A stretch of 64,000 nt of DNA. Source: Paraspadella gotoi (Eukaryota; Chaetognatha). The position numbers were made by a program, and so were the translations under genes. Below, piece by piece: positions 11,801-21,876 of this stretch. The notes under the pieces are model-generated. The model ran no database searches, was not told the origin of the DNA, and saw only the letters and a program-made list of their open reading frames with translations. The stretch lies in NCBI GenBank assembly GCA_051294375.1, contig CM119263.1, forward strand, positions 14,993,574 to 15,057,573, given 5' to 3'. The stretch's first letter is position 1, and each line of letters starts with the position of its first letter.

Positions 11801-14800
11801 AAAAGCTAGATTTTTATGGGCTTAATTGTCATTTTATATGAGAAATTATCGTCTATAGAGCAAAATAGCATGATTTTGTTTACTATTTTAATCTATGAAA
11901 GTACACAGAAAACAAATATAACACCTTATTCACGTTCAGCATGCAAGTTAAAAAAAAATAAGAACAGTCAGTGAGTGATAAAAACGCGTTCTTGAAAAAT
12001 TTCCTCTACATCTGATAAAACTTGTATTAATACCATAATCTATGCTGATGATAGATCATTTTAACGCTGTATATATGAGCATTTAAACTTCATCGGCTAT
12101 GGCTAACAAGATGATTGGGGTGTACCGACGGACCGACCAAGAGAATTATAGAGTCTGAATCTGCTGATAAGCAGATCTGATTAAAATAATTCATATTGTA
12201 TGGTGGGTAAACTTTGCCATACTTTTCAATCTGTTTAACCGAGTTTAGCACTATAGTACAAATTGTGCTCCGTCCATGTACTAACTTTTTCCCCTTTTTA
12301 AATATATTTATTAATTGCGAGCAACTCTCAAAAAACTAAAAAAATATTGTTTTTTGGACAAAATTTTTATGATATAGTCTGTAAGTTTAAGCTCGGTGCT
12401 ACAGCTTGATTCGAATCTCGGAAATTACCTACTTATGAAGGGTTTTATAAAGTGTTTCTTGACAATTATTCTGTATCATTAATTTAAAAAACTTCATAAT
12501 TTAATAATCAAAAAATCTCAATCTTAACCCTACAGATTTAAACAATGCAAAACAACTTTCATTCCTACCCGTCTCAATACGTTCTTCATGCTGGTGACAT
12601 CATTATTATCCTCTTTATAACCAACAAAACAGCTAAAACATAGCCTTAAGAGCCCGGAGATTTGGATGACCCAGACACCAAGAGGCATAGATAGAATTTC
12701 CGACTTAATGATCTCTTTTACCTTTTTTTCATGGAAATTAAAAAAGTAAAAAAGGTTTTTGCTAAAAATGATGAAGCGAATAAAAATATGGGGAGAAAAA
12801 GGTCGTAAAAGCAAAAAAAGAATGTTTATGTTATTGTACTTATGTATCAAAATATTATTAAAATCTAATTTAGTATAACTAAAACGATATCAATAACAAA
12901 AACTCAGTAAGGCATAGTGAAAGTTGCAGATCAAAATTCGAATAGTTGTTCAATGTTCATGAACAGTCTTGTACTAAAGAACAATGATATATAAAAAAAA
13001 TAATAACAGTTTTTAGGATTGTGACCCACTTAATGAAATAATTTTCTAAAAAGAGTTATATTTATTTTTATGGAGCCCAGGGACGGCTGTCGCCCTGTCC
13101 TGGGCTATATATGGTTCTTAGGATTGCTTCTTTTGTGACGGGTAGGTCGTCGTCGTCGTCGATCGTTCCGCGGGGACGTCGTCCGCTCGTGTCGCGTCGT
13201 CGGCGTCACGCTGTGTTTTATATAAAACTACTACTGACTGGGCCGGGCTTTTGTATAGGTTTTTTTGGCTGGGACTTACCGTTTTTTCTTTTTCGTCTTT
13301 AAAATAGAAATTATGTTATGAGATATGATTTAAAAAAAAGGCTTTTTTGTTGACAGGAAATGTGCCATCATAGTAGGGGTTTAAAAAGATTTTAAGGTGG
13401 ACTAGTGGCCCTTACTCATGCTTGAAAATAGCTGGCTGATCAATTTTCATATTCGAGTTTGGGAAGTTGAGTATTGTTTTTACACGTCAGCTTGTGTCTT
13501 GAATTTATCCACTGACATCTGATTGGATCAGTTAGCTGGGACGTCGCAATTAAGTGCAAATCGAGACCATTAGAGGTAGTCGTCATGGATTAAATATCAA
13601 ATTAGTATATTAAGACAATGTCTTTTACATCTAATTCTACATATTGCAAGTATATGAAATATTTACGAAGATGAATTCGAAGAAAAATTGTGTGTTTAGA
13701 AATCTTATAGATAAAAACGGTACTACAGAATAATTTTCTTAACTATAAGACCTATTTCTGTTCAATTTTAATAATTAAGAGATAAATATCTTTTACCAAG
13801 GCGTGCGATTGGAAAAAATTGGAAAAATTTCCTATTGTAAACAATTTTTTTTATTTCTTTAAATTATATATATATATTTTTCTTTTTTAAAAAAAATGAG
13901 TTCAGTCTCTTCAGTGACTGTACAGCGGCCTTCCAGCAGCTGTCCAGCTTTGTCTCTCTTTCTCTCTCTCTCTCTCTATCTGTACGATCTCATGCCTGAT
14001 CGTTCGTTTTTTGAAAAATTCTGTTTATTTTTTTCCTTCTAAAAACTGTTTTTTTTATTATTATTTTATTAATCTCTCTATATTTCTCTTTCAATCAACT
14101 CTGTCGCTCTCTCTCTCTCTCTCTCTCTCTAATTAACTCATCGCGTCAATAAATGACTAGCATCACATCAATGAATGACTATCATCGCATCAATGAATGA
14201 TTATCATCCGATCAATGAAGTACTATCATCACATTAATGAATGATTATCATCGCATCAATGAATGATTATCATCGCATCCATCAATTGGTTATCATCGCC
14301 TCAATCCTTTGGTTATCATCGCATCAATATTTGGTTATCATCGCATCAATATTTGGTTATCATCGCATCAATATTTGGTTATCATCAAAAGCAGGCTCGA
14401 TCCCTATTGCTTTTAAGATTTTTTTTATCAACTTTTCGTGAGGAATTCGAATCAGCTTTTGAAAATAATATAGAACCAAATTCTTAAAATCGATCCCAAA
14501 CCTTTTTTCATAATGTTTTTATATTTTTGGATAGAGAATGACTGGAATAATGTAAATCTTAAGTTGCAACTAAATTGGCCCATGGGTTTTGAAGAAATCG
14601 ATCAAAAACAACCAAAATTCCTCTCCTTTTTTCAACATTTTCGCCTTTTAAGATTTTTCGCCGATTCTGACTTCCTCTTACAACTTTAATTCCGCTAGTT
14701 AATTTTTTTTCCTTAAACGAACAAAAGGAATCCATAACTTTCTATTATTTTATAATTTCTGGGTAAAAAAATATAATGAATTACATTAACATTGGATATT

Positions 14801-17800
14801 ATGAAAGTATAATGTCTTGTGAAGGCCTGTGAGAGTTATAATTTTAAAAAATCGCCTATTTTATTATTGAAAAATGACAGTAAAGTGAAGAAGTTTGAAT
14901 GTCTTCCGGCTCATTTCAGTAAACATCCCTGTTCTCTAGCATAAAATAATGTTTAATTTTTGCTGTGGAAAAGAAAGATAAATTACTTAGGCTGTGATGG
15001 GGTGAATAATATTTTGTAGAATTTTGTAAGCATGCTTGTAATAGCAGTCAAGCAAATATTTAAGTTAAATAAAAATTATATTTTCTTTATCCAAAAAACT
15101 TTAAAGTTTTACTAGAGTACAATTTAGCCTTTTTCCTTTCAGAATCACTAAAAGAATTTAATTTTCATTTATTTTTATGGGGTTTCATTAGTTTTTAAAA
15201 TTCATTATAATTTTGACTTAGTTTGACACTCACCCTGTAAAGAGGTTTAAGCAAAACTAATTCTAATATTGTAACTTGTATGTGCCCAATGATTATGGCT
15301 TCATTTTGGTACTATTGCCATCCCTGTATCTTTGTTCCTTCAAGAGATATCAGGAAAAATCAGTTTTTTTCTCTCACCTTCCTATTAATTTCTTATTAAA
15401 TAAAAATTTCATGTTGTCAAACCAGACCAATGGACTTTACCACGTTGGTTTACTATGAAGAGTTTGGTCAATAATGAAAAGAAAAATTTGGCAAGCTCTT
15501 GAGACAAGAGGCTTTCTAAATCTCATAATTCGAAGTAATATTTATAATGTTAACATACCCTAGCCCCGTTTACAATTTTTGAAAAACAAAATTCCCTTTC
15601 ATTTCTATAGTAAAAACAAGGTTTGAAAATTCTCTGGAGATGACCAGTGCATTTCCCCTGGCTTGTTTGATATTAAATCCTTTATCAAATGCCATAAGAC
15701 GAATTTGGCTAGCTCTTAAGATATAACGCTATCGGAATCGTGTGTTTTTACAACTGTGTTTTTTACCCGAATTTCTGGCAATCTCGTTTGCAATTTGGGT
15801 AGTCAGATTTTAACAGAAATCTCTATTGAGAAAATGTTGAATTTTTTTTAAAGCGAGATTCTCGTCTAAATAATAAAAAAAAAACATTTTTACATTTTAA
15901 TATTTTTTAATTTTCTAACCCTAATGTATAAATATGGGCTAATGTAGTCGAAAATATTTCTTTTAAAAAAATTTAACTTTTTTTTAATAGAGATTTCTAT
16001 TCAAATCTGACTGCCCAACTTTACAAACGGGCCTGCAAGAAATTCCAGTAAAAATTTTGGTTGTTTTTGGTCGATTTCTTCTATACCCATTGGCCAATTT
16101 AGTCGTAACTTAAGATTTACATTATTCTAGTCATTCTCTTTCCAAAAATATTAAAATATTATGAAAAAAGGTTTGGGATCAAGTATCGGAATTTGGTTCT
16201 AGCTAAAAATTAAAAAACAATTTTGAGCAAACAATGTCGGATCTGCCTACGAAAATTAATTAATTAATCGATTAATTAATTAATTAATTTTAATATTTAA
16301 TAATTAATTATAAATTTATATACAGCTTATCATCATCGATGTCCTTATAATAAAGTAAATGTGACTTATATTTTTCTATTAAAACTCATTTCCACTGGCA
16401 CAATTCCGTCAAAACTTTATATCTAGCTTCTTCACAAACTTTCCTTCCCGATCATAAAATTTCATCTCAATCTATTATGGGTTAATATAAGTAAAAAGAG
16501 TTAAGTAAATGTGACTCATATTTTTTTCATTTAAACTCATTTCCACTTGTACCGAAACTTTACATCAAGCTTCGTCACACATTTTCCTACCCACACACAA
16601 AATTTGAACTCAATCTATCAATCCAATTATGATTATTTAGAGTATTTATTGGTTAAAATAAGTAAAAAGATTTTAGTAAATGCGACTTATGTTTTTTCCA
16701 TTTAAACTCATATCCACCCACACGATTCCATCGAAACTTTATATCCAGCTTCATCACACATGTTCCTACCCATACACAAAATTTCATTCCGATCCAACCA
16801 GCCAATCACGAGTTATTGGGGCTTTTTGCTAAGGTGGGATGGATGGACGGATTGATTGACTGATTAATTTATTAGTGATTAATTGACTAATTAACTGATT
16901 AATTATTTGATTTATTAATACATCCTGCATATACATTTAATATAAAAGGAAAAAAAATCATAATCAATTAGTGAAACAGGTTTTTTGTTTTTTTCCATTT
17001 AAACTCATTTCCACTCAAACGACTCCATCGAAACTTGGTTTCCTGTTCAATCACACACTATCCTACTCACATACAAAATTCCAGGTCAATCGCCCCATCC
17101 ACTCAAATAGTGAATTATATTTTTTTGTTTTTTCCATTTAAACTCATTTCCACTTGGACGATTCCATCAAAACTTTATATCCAGCTCAATCACACACTTC
17201 CCTACCCACACACAAAATTTCATTCAAATCCATCCATCCAATCACGAGTAATTGGTGTTTTTTGCTAAGTTGGGACAGACGGATGGATGGACGGACGGAC
17301 GGACGGCAGACAGACGAACGGACAACATTTTTTTTGCATAATTTATTATAATTCAATGTTCTGACATGATATAAGTTAGTGCCCCACAATATTGAGGGGG
17401 CGGACCGACGGACCGACAAAGTGAATTATAGATTCGGGATCTGCTGAAAAGCAGATCCGACTAAAAAAACAAATACATTTTATTTAAACATATTCTCAGT
17501 TCATTATCTACATACTATTCGAATTTTGATTCTACTTGATTTTTTTTTTTTTTTGCTACGCTTTAAAACTCAGGGAGTGATTTAAGGATTTTTATATGTT
17601 TATAAGTAAAATACCTGATTCTGGAGCAAAATTTATTTTTACCTCTCTCTTGGTTTCAGAATATACGCCGTCCTTTGTCTTTCTATCGATGTAATCGTAA
17701 CGCACCGATCTTCGGCTTTCAATCATTGGATTAAAAAAAGGAGGGCCTAAAAGAAGCACATCGCACTTTAGAGCACTTCGCACTTCTCGAATTAAATGAT

Positions 17801-18057
17801 GCTTCTGACCTTCTGGTAAGTTATATCTCTGAATAGTCCATATAAATCGTAAATAATAAAGACATAGTACGTCGTACACTATGCGCCCAATAATGGCGAA
17901 ACTGCTTCGCTCTCGAATACATTCAAACGTTCTTATGTAACCTGAATAAAAATATCATTCGGAATGGGGTTAAACTATTTTTTTTTTTTTTTTTATTATT
18001 TTTTTTCATTTATAGTCAAGATTCTAATTTACCTTTGAAACGTTTTTTAAAAGTCAT
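5865..18057 (-). CDS. Divergent CNG/HCN/EAG-superfamily ion channel, N-terminus to S6 (gene span, 3' end not found)
   Basis: Four minus-strand exons with matching phases give 318 codons from ATG to the end of S6. I assign S1 near residues 25-45, S2 around the CDVLLL motif (about 74-90), S3 ALEIIASFPYQILWFAV (114-130), S4 near 164-190 with sparse arginines, S5 194-216, a long pore turret, filter V276-G-L-G-F280, then VPQNNLEMIFTI and S6 up to about 318. Layout, the NNLEMIFTI block and the DRKTKDGVYSETKRE S2-S3 linker fit the cyclic-nucleotide-gated/HCN/KCNH superfamily. K-selective members have GYG or GFG and CNG channels lack it; this has GLG. No C-linker or nucleotide-binding domain was found to the left. 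Codon use is AT-rich, unlike the nephrin gene. It could be a lineage-specific channel or a decaying copy, but all four exons are open. Confidence 0.66.
6428..6952 (+). repeat. Repeat family B, partial copy
   Basis: Matches 1-540 in order, including CCGATCGTTAGCTCCTC, GAGAGCCCTTCAGAC, TTTGGTAGTCAGATTTGAAC and CTAAGAACGACGTAGACTCC. It lies in the channel intron between exons 3 and 4. Confidence 0.75.
7412..8014 (+). repeat. Repeat family A (Helentron/DINE-like), short copy
   Basis: Begins with the shared head TTTGAGCAAACAAT and ends near GTAGATCCGGTTAAAAG, a decayed form of the tail GCAGATCCGACTAAAA. Inside are AATTAATT runs, one copy of the internal unit (CATTTAAACTCATTTCCACTT), and a GGACGGACGG tract. 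It is an internally shortened relative of the copies at 9.9 and 16.2 kb. Confidence 0.7.
8066..8388 (-). CDS. Channel exon 3: S3, S4 and S5
   Basis: Acceptor AACCCCTTAAG, donor TG/GTAAGC. It gives MALEIIASFPYQILWFAV (S3, with the SFPYQIL pattern of this superfamily), RSIIFLFNLVPLIRLVVIYR (S4, only a few arginines), and WIFEVIFLFCSGLIVEG (S5). Phase 2 exit completes a tryptophan with exon 4. It is separated from exon 2 by 9.25 kb of repeats. Confidence 0.68.
8455..8620 (+). repeat. tRNA-like SINE fragment plus family A head
   Basis: GACGCCTGAGGCAATTC and the B-box-like GGGGCTCTAGCCC (8500-8512) mimic pol-III promoter boxes. About 80 bases later the family A head TTTGAGCAAACAATGTCGG (from 8587) starts, without its tail. 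Confidence 0.4.
8797..8835. repeat. (CT)n microsatellite
   Basis: About 19 CT units. Open frames through it (SLSLSLSL) are artefacts of the repeat. Confidence 0.95.
9946..11368 (+). repeat. Repeat family A (Helentron/DINE-like), long copy
   Basis: Starts TTGAGCAAACAATGTCGG and ends with the hairpin GGATCTGCTGATAAGCAGATCC followed by GACTAAAA (quoted as one 22-base palindromic end near 11340-11367). Between are about five diverged units of roughly 140-300 bases, each with a pyrimidine-rich start, AAACTCATTTCCACT, a GATTCC..CAAAACTT block and CACACACAAAATTTCA. A GGACGG-type microsatellite precedes the tail. Confidence 0.75.
11569..12117. other. AT-rich intron sequence with a short GA tract
   Basis: A (GA)n tract lies at 11574-11594. 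The remainder shows TCAATCAATC-type runs and no exon that fits the channel phases. Confidence 0.5.
12118..12186 (+). repeat. Repeat family A, isolated 3' end
   Basis: GGTGTACCGACGGACCGAC and the terminal hairpin ATCTGCTGATAAGCAGAT followed by TGATTAAAA match the tail of the long copies, without the body. Confidence 0.7.
12530..12850 (-). CDS. Unrecognised open frame in the channel intron
   Basis: A 106-codon frame whose second half (KEIIKSEILSMPLGVW, VGYKEDNNDVTSMKNVL) has a protein-like composition. The first half is Phe-rich and probably non-coding. The channel exons on either side join in phase without it, so it is not needed. It could be a decayed transposon fragment or chance. Confidence 0.15.
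   Translation of the reverse strand: MIHKYNNINILFLLLRPFSPHIFIRFIIFSKNLFYFFNFHEKKVKEIIKSEILSMPLGVWVIQISGLLRLCFSCFVGYKEDNNDVTSMKNVLRRVGMKVVLHCLNL
12880..12975 (+). repeat. Dispersed repeat shared with the nephrin intron
   Basis: GGCATAGTGAAAGTTGCAG and AAAATTCGAATAGTTG recur at about 42.64, 49.91 and (inverted) 47.07 kb. Confidence 0.65.
13070..13260. other. GC-rich island with hairpin in AT-rich DNA
   Basis: GCCCAGGGAC (13075-13084) and GTCCTGGGC (13097-13105) form a stem. They are followed by CGTCGTCGTCG, TCCGCGGGGACG and CGTCGTCGGCGTC. No coding frame is convincing. The abrupt composition change suggests the end of a mobile element. Confidence 0.35.
14105..14390 (+). repeat. Minisatellite of about 22 bp
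   Basis: About 11-12 tandem units. Early ones read ATCATCGCATCAATGAATG and later ones ATCATCGCATCAATATTTGG with TTATC. Variants are homogenised in the 3' half. A short (CT)n tract precedes it at 14107-14131. Confidence 0.9.
14470..15870 (+). repeat. Repeat family B, second long copy
   Basis: Collinear with 3010-4350 from CGATCCCAAACCTTTTTTC to AAGCGAGATT..CGTCTAAAT. Small indels but no large rearrangement. It lies in the 9.25 kb channel intron. Confidence 0.8.
15960..16205 (-). repeat. Repeat family B, inverted deletion derivative
   Basis: This is the reverse complement of the two ends of family B joined directly: the end with AGAAATCTC..AATCTGACTGCCC, then the start with CCAATTTAG.CGTAACTTAAG. 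About 1.1 kb of interior is missing, as in MITE-type derivatives. Confidence 0.75.
16222..17467 (+). repeat. Repeat family A (Helentron/DINE-like), best copy
   Basis: Head TTGAGCAAACAATGTCGG then ATCTGCC, tail GGATCTGCTGAAAAGCAGAT then CCGACTAAAA. GTCGGATCTGC near the head is the inverted repeat of GCAGATCCGAC at the tail. The middle has about five diverged units (near 16375, 16520, 16695, 16990, 17135) and a GGACGGACGGACGG microsatellite (17276-17312). No transposase frame is present. Confidence 0.8.
17643..17941 (-). CDS. Channel exon 2: N-terminal region, S1, S2 and S2-S3 linker
   Basis: Acceptor TTTTTATTCAG, donor GAG/GTAAAA. It reads YIRTFECIRERSSFAIIG, a hydrophobic VYDVLCLYYLRFIWTIQ, then LKCDVLLLGPPFFNP and RYDYIDRKTKDGVYSETK. 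CDVLLL recalls the CDxxYLLD of CNG S2, and the last block resembles the S2-S3 linker of HCN channels. Exit is phase 0, as exon 3 needs. Confidence 0.62.
18033..18057 (-). CDS. Channel exon 1: start codon and 8 residues
   Basis: ATG at 18057-18055 follows an A-rich leader. It encodes MTFKKRFK plus one base before donor GTAAATTAG. The basic start suits a cytoplasmic N-terminus. The exon is only 25 bases, but its phase and the 91-base intron that follows fit exon 2 exactly. An upstream leader exon cannot be excluded. Confidence 0.55.
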
Positions 18058-19641
18058 TTTTTTTCTGAATCGATTCTATTTCGAAAAGTCTCTTATCTTT
18101 CGCTGTTCTTTCTTATTGTATATTCCCATATAATTTTATTTATTGTCCATAGTAATCAGCAATTTTGAATAGAATACTAACGCAATTTTCTAATGGATAT
18201 TTTTAACTTAAACTGGATACGAAATGAATTTTCACTTTGCATTACAATCTAAAGACTAAGAAATAAAAAGCAATTTATTTCTCGCGAGAATTTTGTTTTG
18301 TGAATGCTTGAGCCCTTCCGCCCTCTGTAATAGAAAACGCGAGACTCGATAACAAACAAAAACCACTAATCGCAATATTAGTGAGTATTTAGTAACTATT
18401 AAGTTTATTAACCTGGCAAAGATTATGTTTTAATTATCTTTTATGAAATAGAATATGATACAAATGATTTTTACTATTGAACTGTATCGGATTCATACTG
18501 TTAACACGCTTAGTTACTCTTTAGTTCGAAAAATGTAATTACTGTCTCTTCATCATTGCTTAAATTTACTGAGTTCCTGGAAATCTGATTTTCTGATGTT
18601 ATACTTATTGTATAACTGCTTGTATCTCTGTTATCTGCTTTGTGTTTTTGTAAAACCACTGTGGCCCATGGTCCTCGGACCCGCTGTATGAATAAATACA
18701 ATACTGAGGCGACTACAATACAATACAATACAATACAATACAAGTATTTAGAGTATCCTGCCTCTCAAGAAATTTCATTAGTTATGAAAATTATTTTACT
18801 ATACAAGGCTAGCATGTTTGGAGAGATTAATTTCTATTTGGAAGATTTTTTTTTTTTTTTTTTTGGAAAACTTATCACTTGTTTTCATTTTTGTAATTTA
18901 TTCGCAAGAGAGAAAAAGCATTAAAGGACATTGACATTCGATTTTTCAAGACAATCAATATAAATCAACTTCGAGGTTGGGCGACGGAGGGGGGGAGTTG
19001 AAAAAGGGGACCAAGTCTTGCCACGAACTCGTAACGAAATATTCAATATGAATAAAATTTTCGGTATAAAAGATTTCGCGTCGTCGTCGTTTTCGTTATC
19101 GTCATCGTCATCGTCGACGCAAAAGAAAATAAAGATACAAGTTTATTATTTTTTTTTTGTGTGTGATTTTTATTAGCGACGTTTTGAATAGTAAAAAATA
19201 TTGCTTCAAGTAAAAAAATGCCAAACCAAAAAAAAGAAAAAAAAATTGCAAGAAAAATTGGTTCGTCCAACGAATCAGAATTATTTTTCAAAAAAAAAAA
19301 AACGGAGCGCGGATTGGGATGGGGGCGGGTTCGAACAAGTCTTTCGTCAGAGTATTATTTTTACACGAGATTCTACTGCATTAAGAAAAAAAAAAACAAA
19401 GGGGGAAAAAACGCGAAACGACGAGACGCCGTTTTTTTTTTCCAGCCAATGAACTAATGACAACAAATTACAAATTTAGATGAAAATCTCTCGACGCTCA
19501 AATGCTTCGTCGTCGTCGTAATGATGATAATAACAATATTAATAGTAATACGATGATACGCTCGCCAATGGAGAGTCGGGAAGGGGAGCACCGGAGCAGA
19601 CAGAGTAGAGTCTGGAGGGGGGGGGGTCGGTTCAAAAGAGG
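18058..19641. other. Intergenic spacer between the nephrin-like stop and the channel start
   Basis: It holds the presumed nephrin 3' UTR; AATAAA-type signals lie on the minus strand at 19142-19147 and 19169-19174. It also holds a (AATAC)n tract at 18717-18742 and poly-T runs. The minus frame at 18510-18743 (IQRVRGPWATVVLQKHK, then SYTISITSENQISRNS) is unassigned. The channel promoter should lie here, but no element could be identified. Confidence 0.5.
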
Positions 19642-19901
19642 TTAGACCAGATGCCCGCGCTCTTGCGGATGGAAAAGGAGAGCGGAACGCCGGGCCGTCG
19701 CGTCGGCGGTGCGGCGTCGTCCCGCGGCGACGTCGGCGCCGTCGATTCGGTTGATGGGAACGATAGCGGCGTGGTTGGCGTCGTCGGTGTCGTCGGCGTC
19801 ATCGCCCTCGGGGGAGCCCGCCGAACCGGGGCGGAGGGGAGGGAAGGGGTGAGGGGGCAGGAGACGCGGCGGGGAGGGGGGGGAAGGGGGAAGGGGATTC
19901 T
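19642..19901 (-). CDS. sns: Nephrin-like exon 26: terminal exon, stop and RGHLV C-terminus
   Basis: Phase 1 from exon 25 selects acceptor TTGTCCCCCAG (starting at 19901) over the stronger-looking CTATCAG upstream. The frame then runs NPLPPSPPSPPRLL, GSPEGDDADDTDDANH and ALLFHPQERGHLV before TAA at 19642-19644. The five last residues match what I recall of the vertebrate nephrin C-terminus, a PDZ-type end. The overlapping frame without a stop (PTTPTTPTTPLSF) is a shadow. C-homopolymers here make indels likely. Confidence 0.83.
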
Positions 19902-21809
19902 CTGGGGGACAAGGGCGATTGTCTTTGTCCTGATAGCGAAGAGGTGTGAGAGGGGCGGTTTGGCGGGAAAGGAAGAAAGTAAAGTAGAAAAAAATTAAGT
20001 ATTTGTTTCGGCGAAAGAGAAAGAACACCGATTACGATTTCATGTGAGATGCGTATACACGTAGGGTGGAGTTAAGATGACGTGGAGATCACATGGTCGA
20101 AAGAGAACGATAATAAGATACAAATTTTGATACATTAATTTTGAAAAGAACTTAATTTAATGGGACCTCTTTCAATCACTCCGTTAAAGGGAATTCTCTT
20201 CTGAATCTGGTAGAGTAAAATAACATGCGAGGGTCACAGCCCATAGAAAATTGCAAAGTCGAATATATATGACAAAGTGTGATTACTACATAAGACTAAA
20301 CAGAATTCTTATTGTGTACGCAAAGGGCTGACCGGATGCAACGGAGATTATAACTATTTATTCATTTTAAACTTCTGAAGTAACTGATTTGGGAAAAAAG
20401 TCTCTTAAAAAATTCTACAGTGATTCTGAAACTTATGAAAGTTATGAAAATTGTATAAAGCATAATTAAAGGTGCATTTACTAGATTAATGAGAGTTTTA
20501 TTCTTGAAAATAAAAGTGCACTGATGGATAAATTCTCAAAAACTAAATTTTTAACAATACGCGATTGCGAAAACATTCCATTTTTGATAAATAAATATCA
20601 TGATCATTGTTTAATTTACATAACATCGATTTATTAATTTTGATGATCTATTTTTCTCAAATCAATCAGAAGTAAATGAAGAGATAGATTAAACACAGCG
20701 TTTAATCGCGACCGAGATTAAATCTTTTGGAGAAACAAATTTTTTCTACTCGCGAAGTGAGCTTGGCTTAACTCGGGGACATAAGCCGATTCCTTGGACG
20801 ACGAAATCAGCCGTGAAACCTTTTTTTCCCTTATTAACTAGTTGTACATAATTTATTATTTTTTAAAAGAATGGATAATTTTTATATTAGTTTTACCAAT
20901 TTCATAAAATTCAGCTCCTTGTATTATGATGTTGGGCGGAGTACAATATAGTCTGGGAGACTGTGAGAGAGTCTTGATTGACCTGCTATGTCATTGTCTT
21001 GAGTCGCCCATAGGCTTATTTTAATACCATGACTACGATGGTCGGGGCGATGAAAATCTCATCACTTTTATATGTAGCTTATTTTCTTATATTCTATAGC
21101 GTCTGCTCCATACCGAGCTACTTTTAGTTCTTAGCTACTAAGCACTAGGTTCTTCTTATGGACCAAGTTGCAAAGAGAGTGCGACTGTTTCATAATCTCG
21201 GTCGCGATTACACATTCGCCGGGTTTTATCCAAATTTGGGTTAGTGTCATTGATTCCGAGATTGGATCGGCGATTTGATCGGTGATCGGTTTTCCTTTCA
21301 CGAATGAGAAAAATTACATGTGGCACCGAATTCCGAGTGCGTGCTTTAAGTTAATTTTTTGGAGGTTAGAAAACAAAGACGAGGGAAAAAGAGGGAAGGA
21401 AAAGGGAGCGTGTGTCGGCATTAATTTTTTTTTTTTTAAGTTACCTCCTTCGCATGTCATCTTTTCAAGTGAGACGCGGTCTCTCCATCTCTACTTCGCT
21501 TTCTCACTTTCGCGATGCGCTGGCGAGGGTCAGACTATCGCAATGAGGTCTCGTTATTTCGAAGCGAGAGAGACGGAGAGAAAACGCCGTCTCTTTTTTG
21601 GTTTCTGTCTCTTGGCAACACGGCACTCAAGCGCACGCGCAAGAAAAAAAAAATGCAAAAAGATTTCGTGGTTGAAATCGTGAAAAAGCCCCATCATCTC
21701 TTCGCAGTGACGAAGGCGGCTCTTTCGAGGTGGGGAGGGTAAGACGCGCGGGAGACACGCCGAGAAAGAGACAGAGACAGAGATAGATCGCTAGACAAAG
21801 AGAGAAAAT

Positions 21810-21876
<67 letters not shown>

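Noticed and set aside
14105-14390. CRISPR-like array
   Set aside because: The 22-bp units are contiguous without unique spacers, and the genome is eukaryotic.
18510-18743. Membrane-anchored small protein upstream of the channel
   Set aside because: Its hydrophobic part is produced by a TATTG pentanucleotide repeat. The remaining 60 codons show no family and no splice partner.
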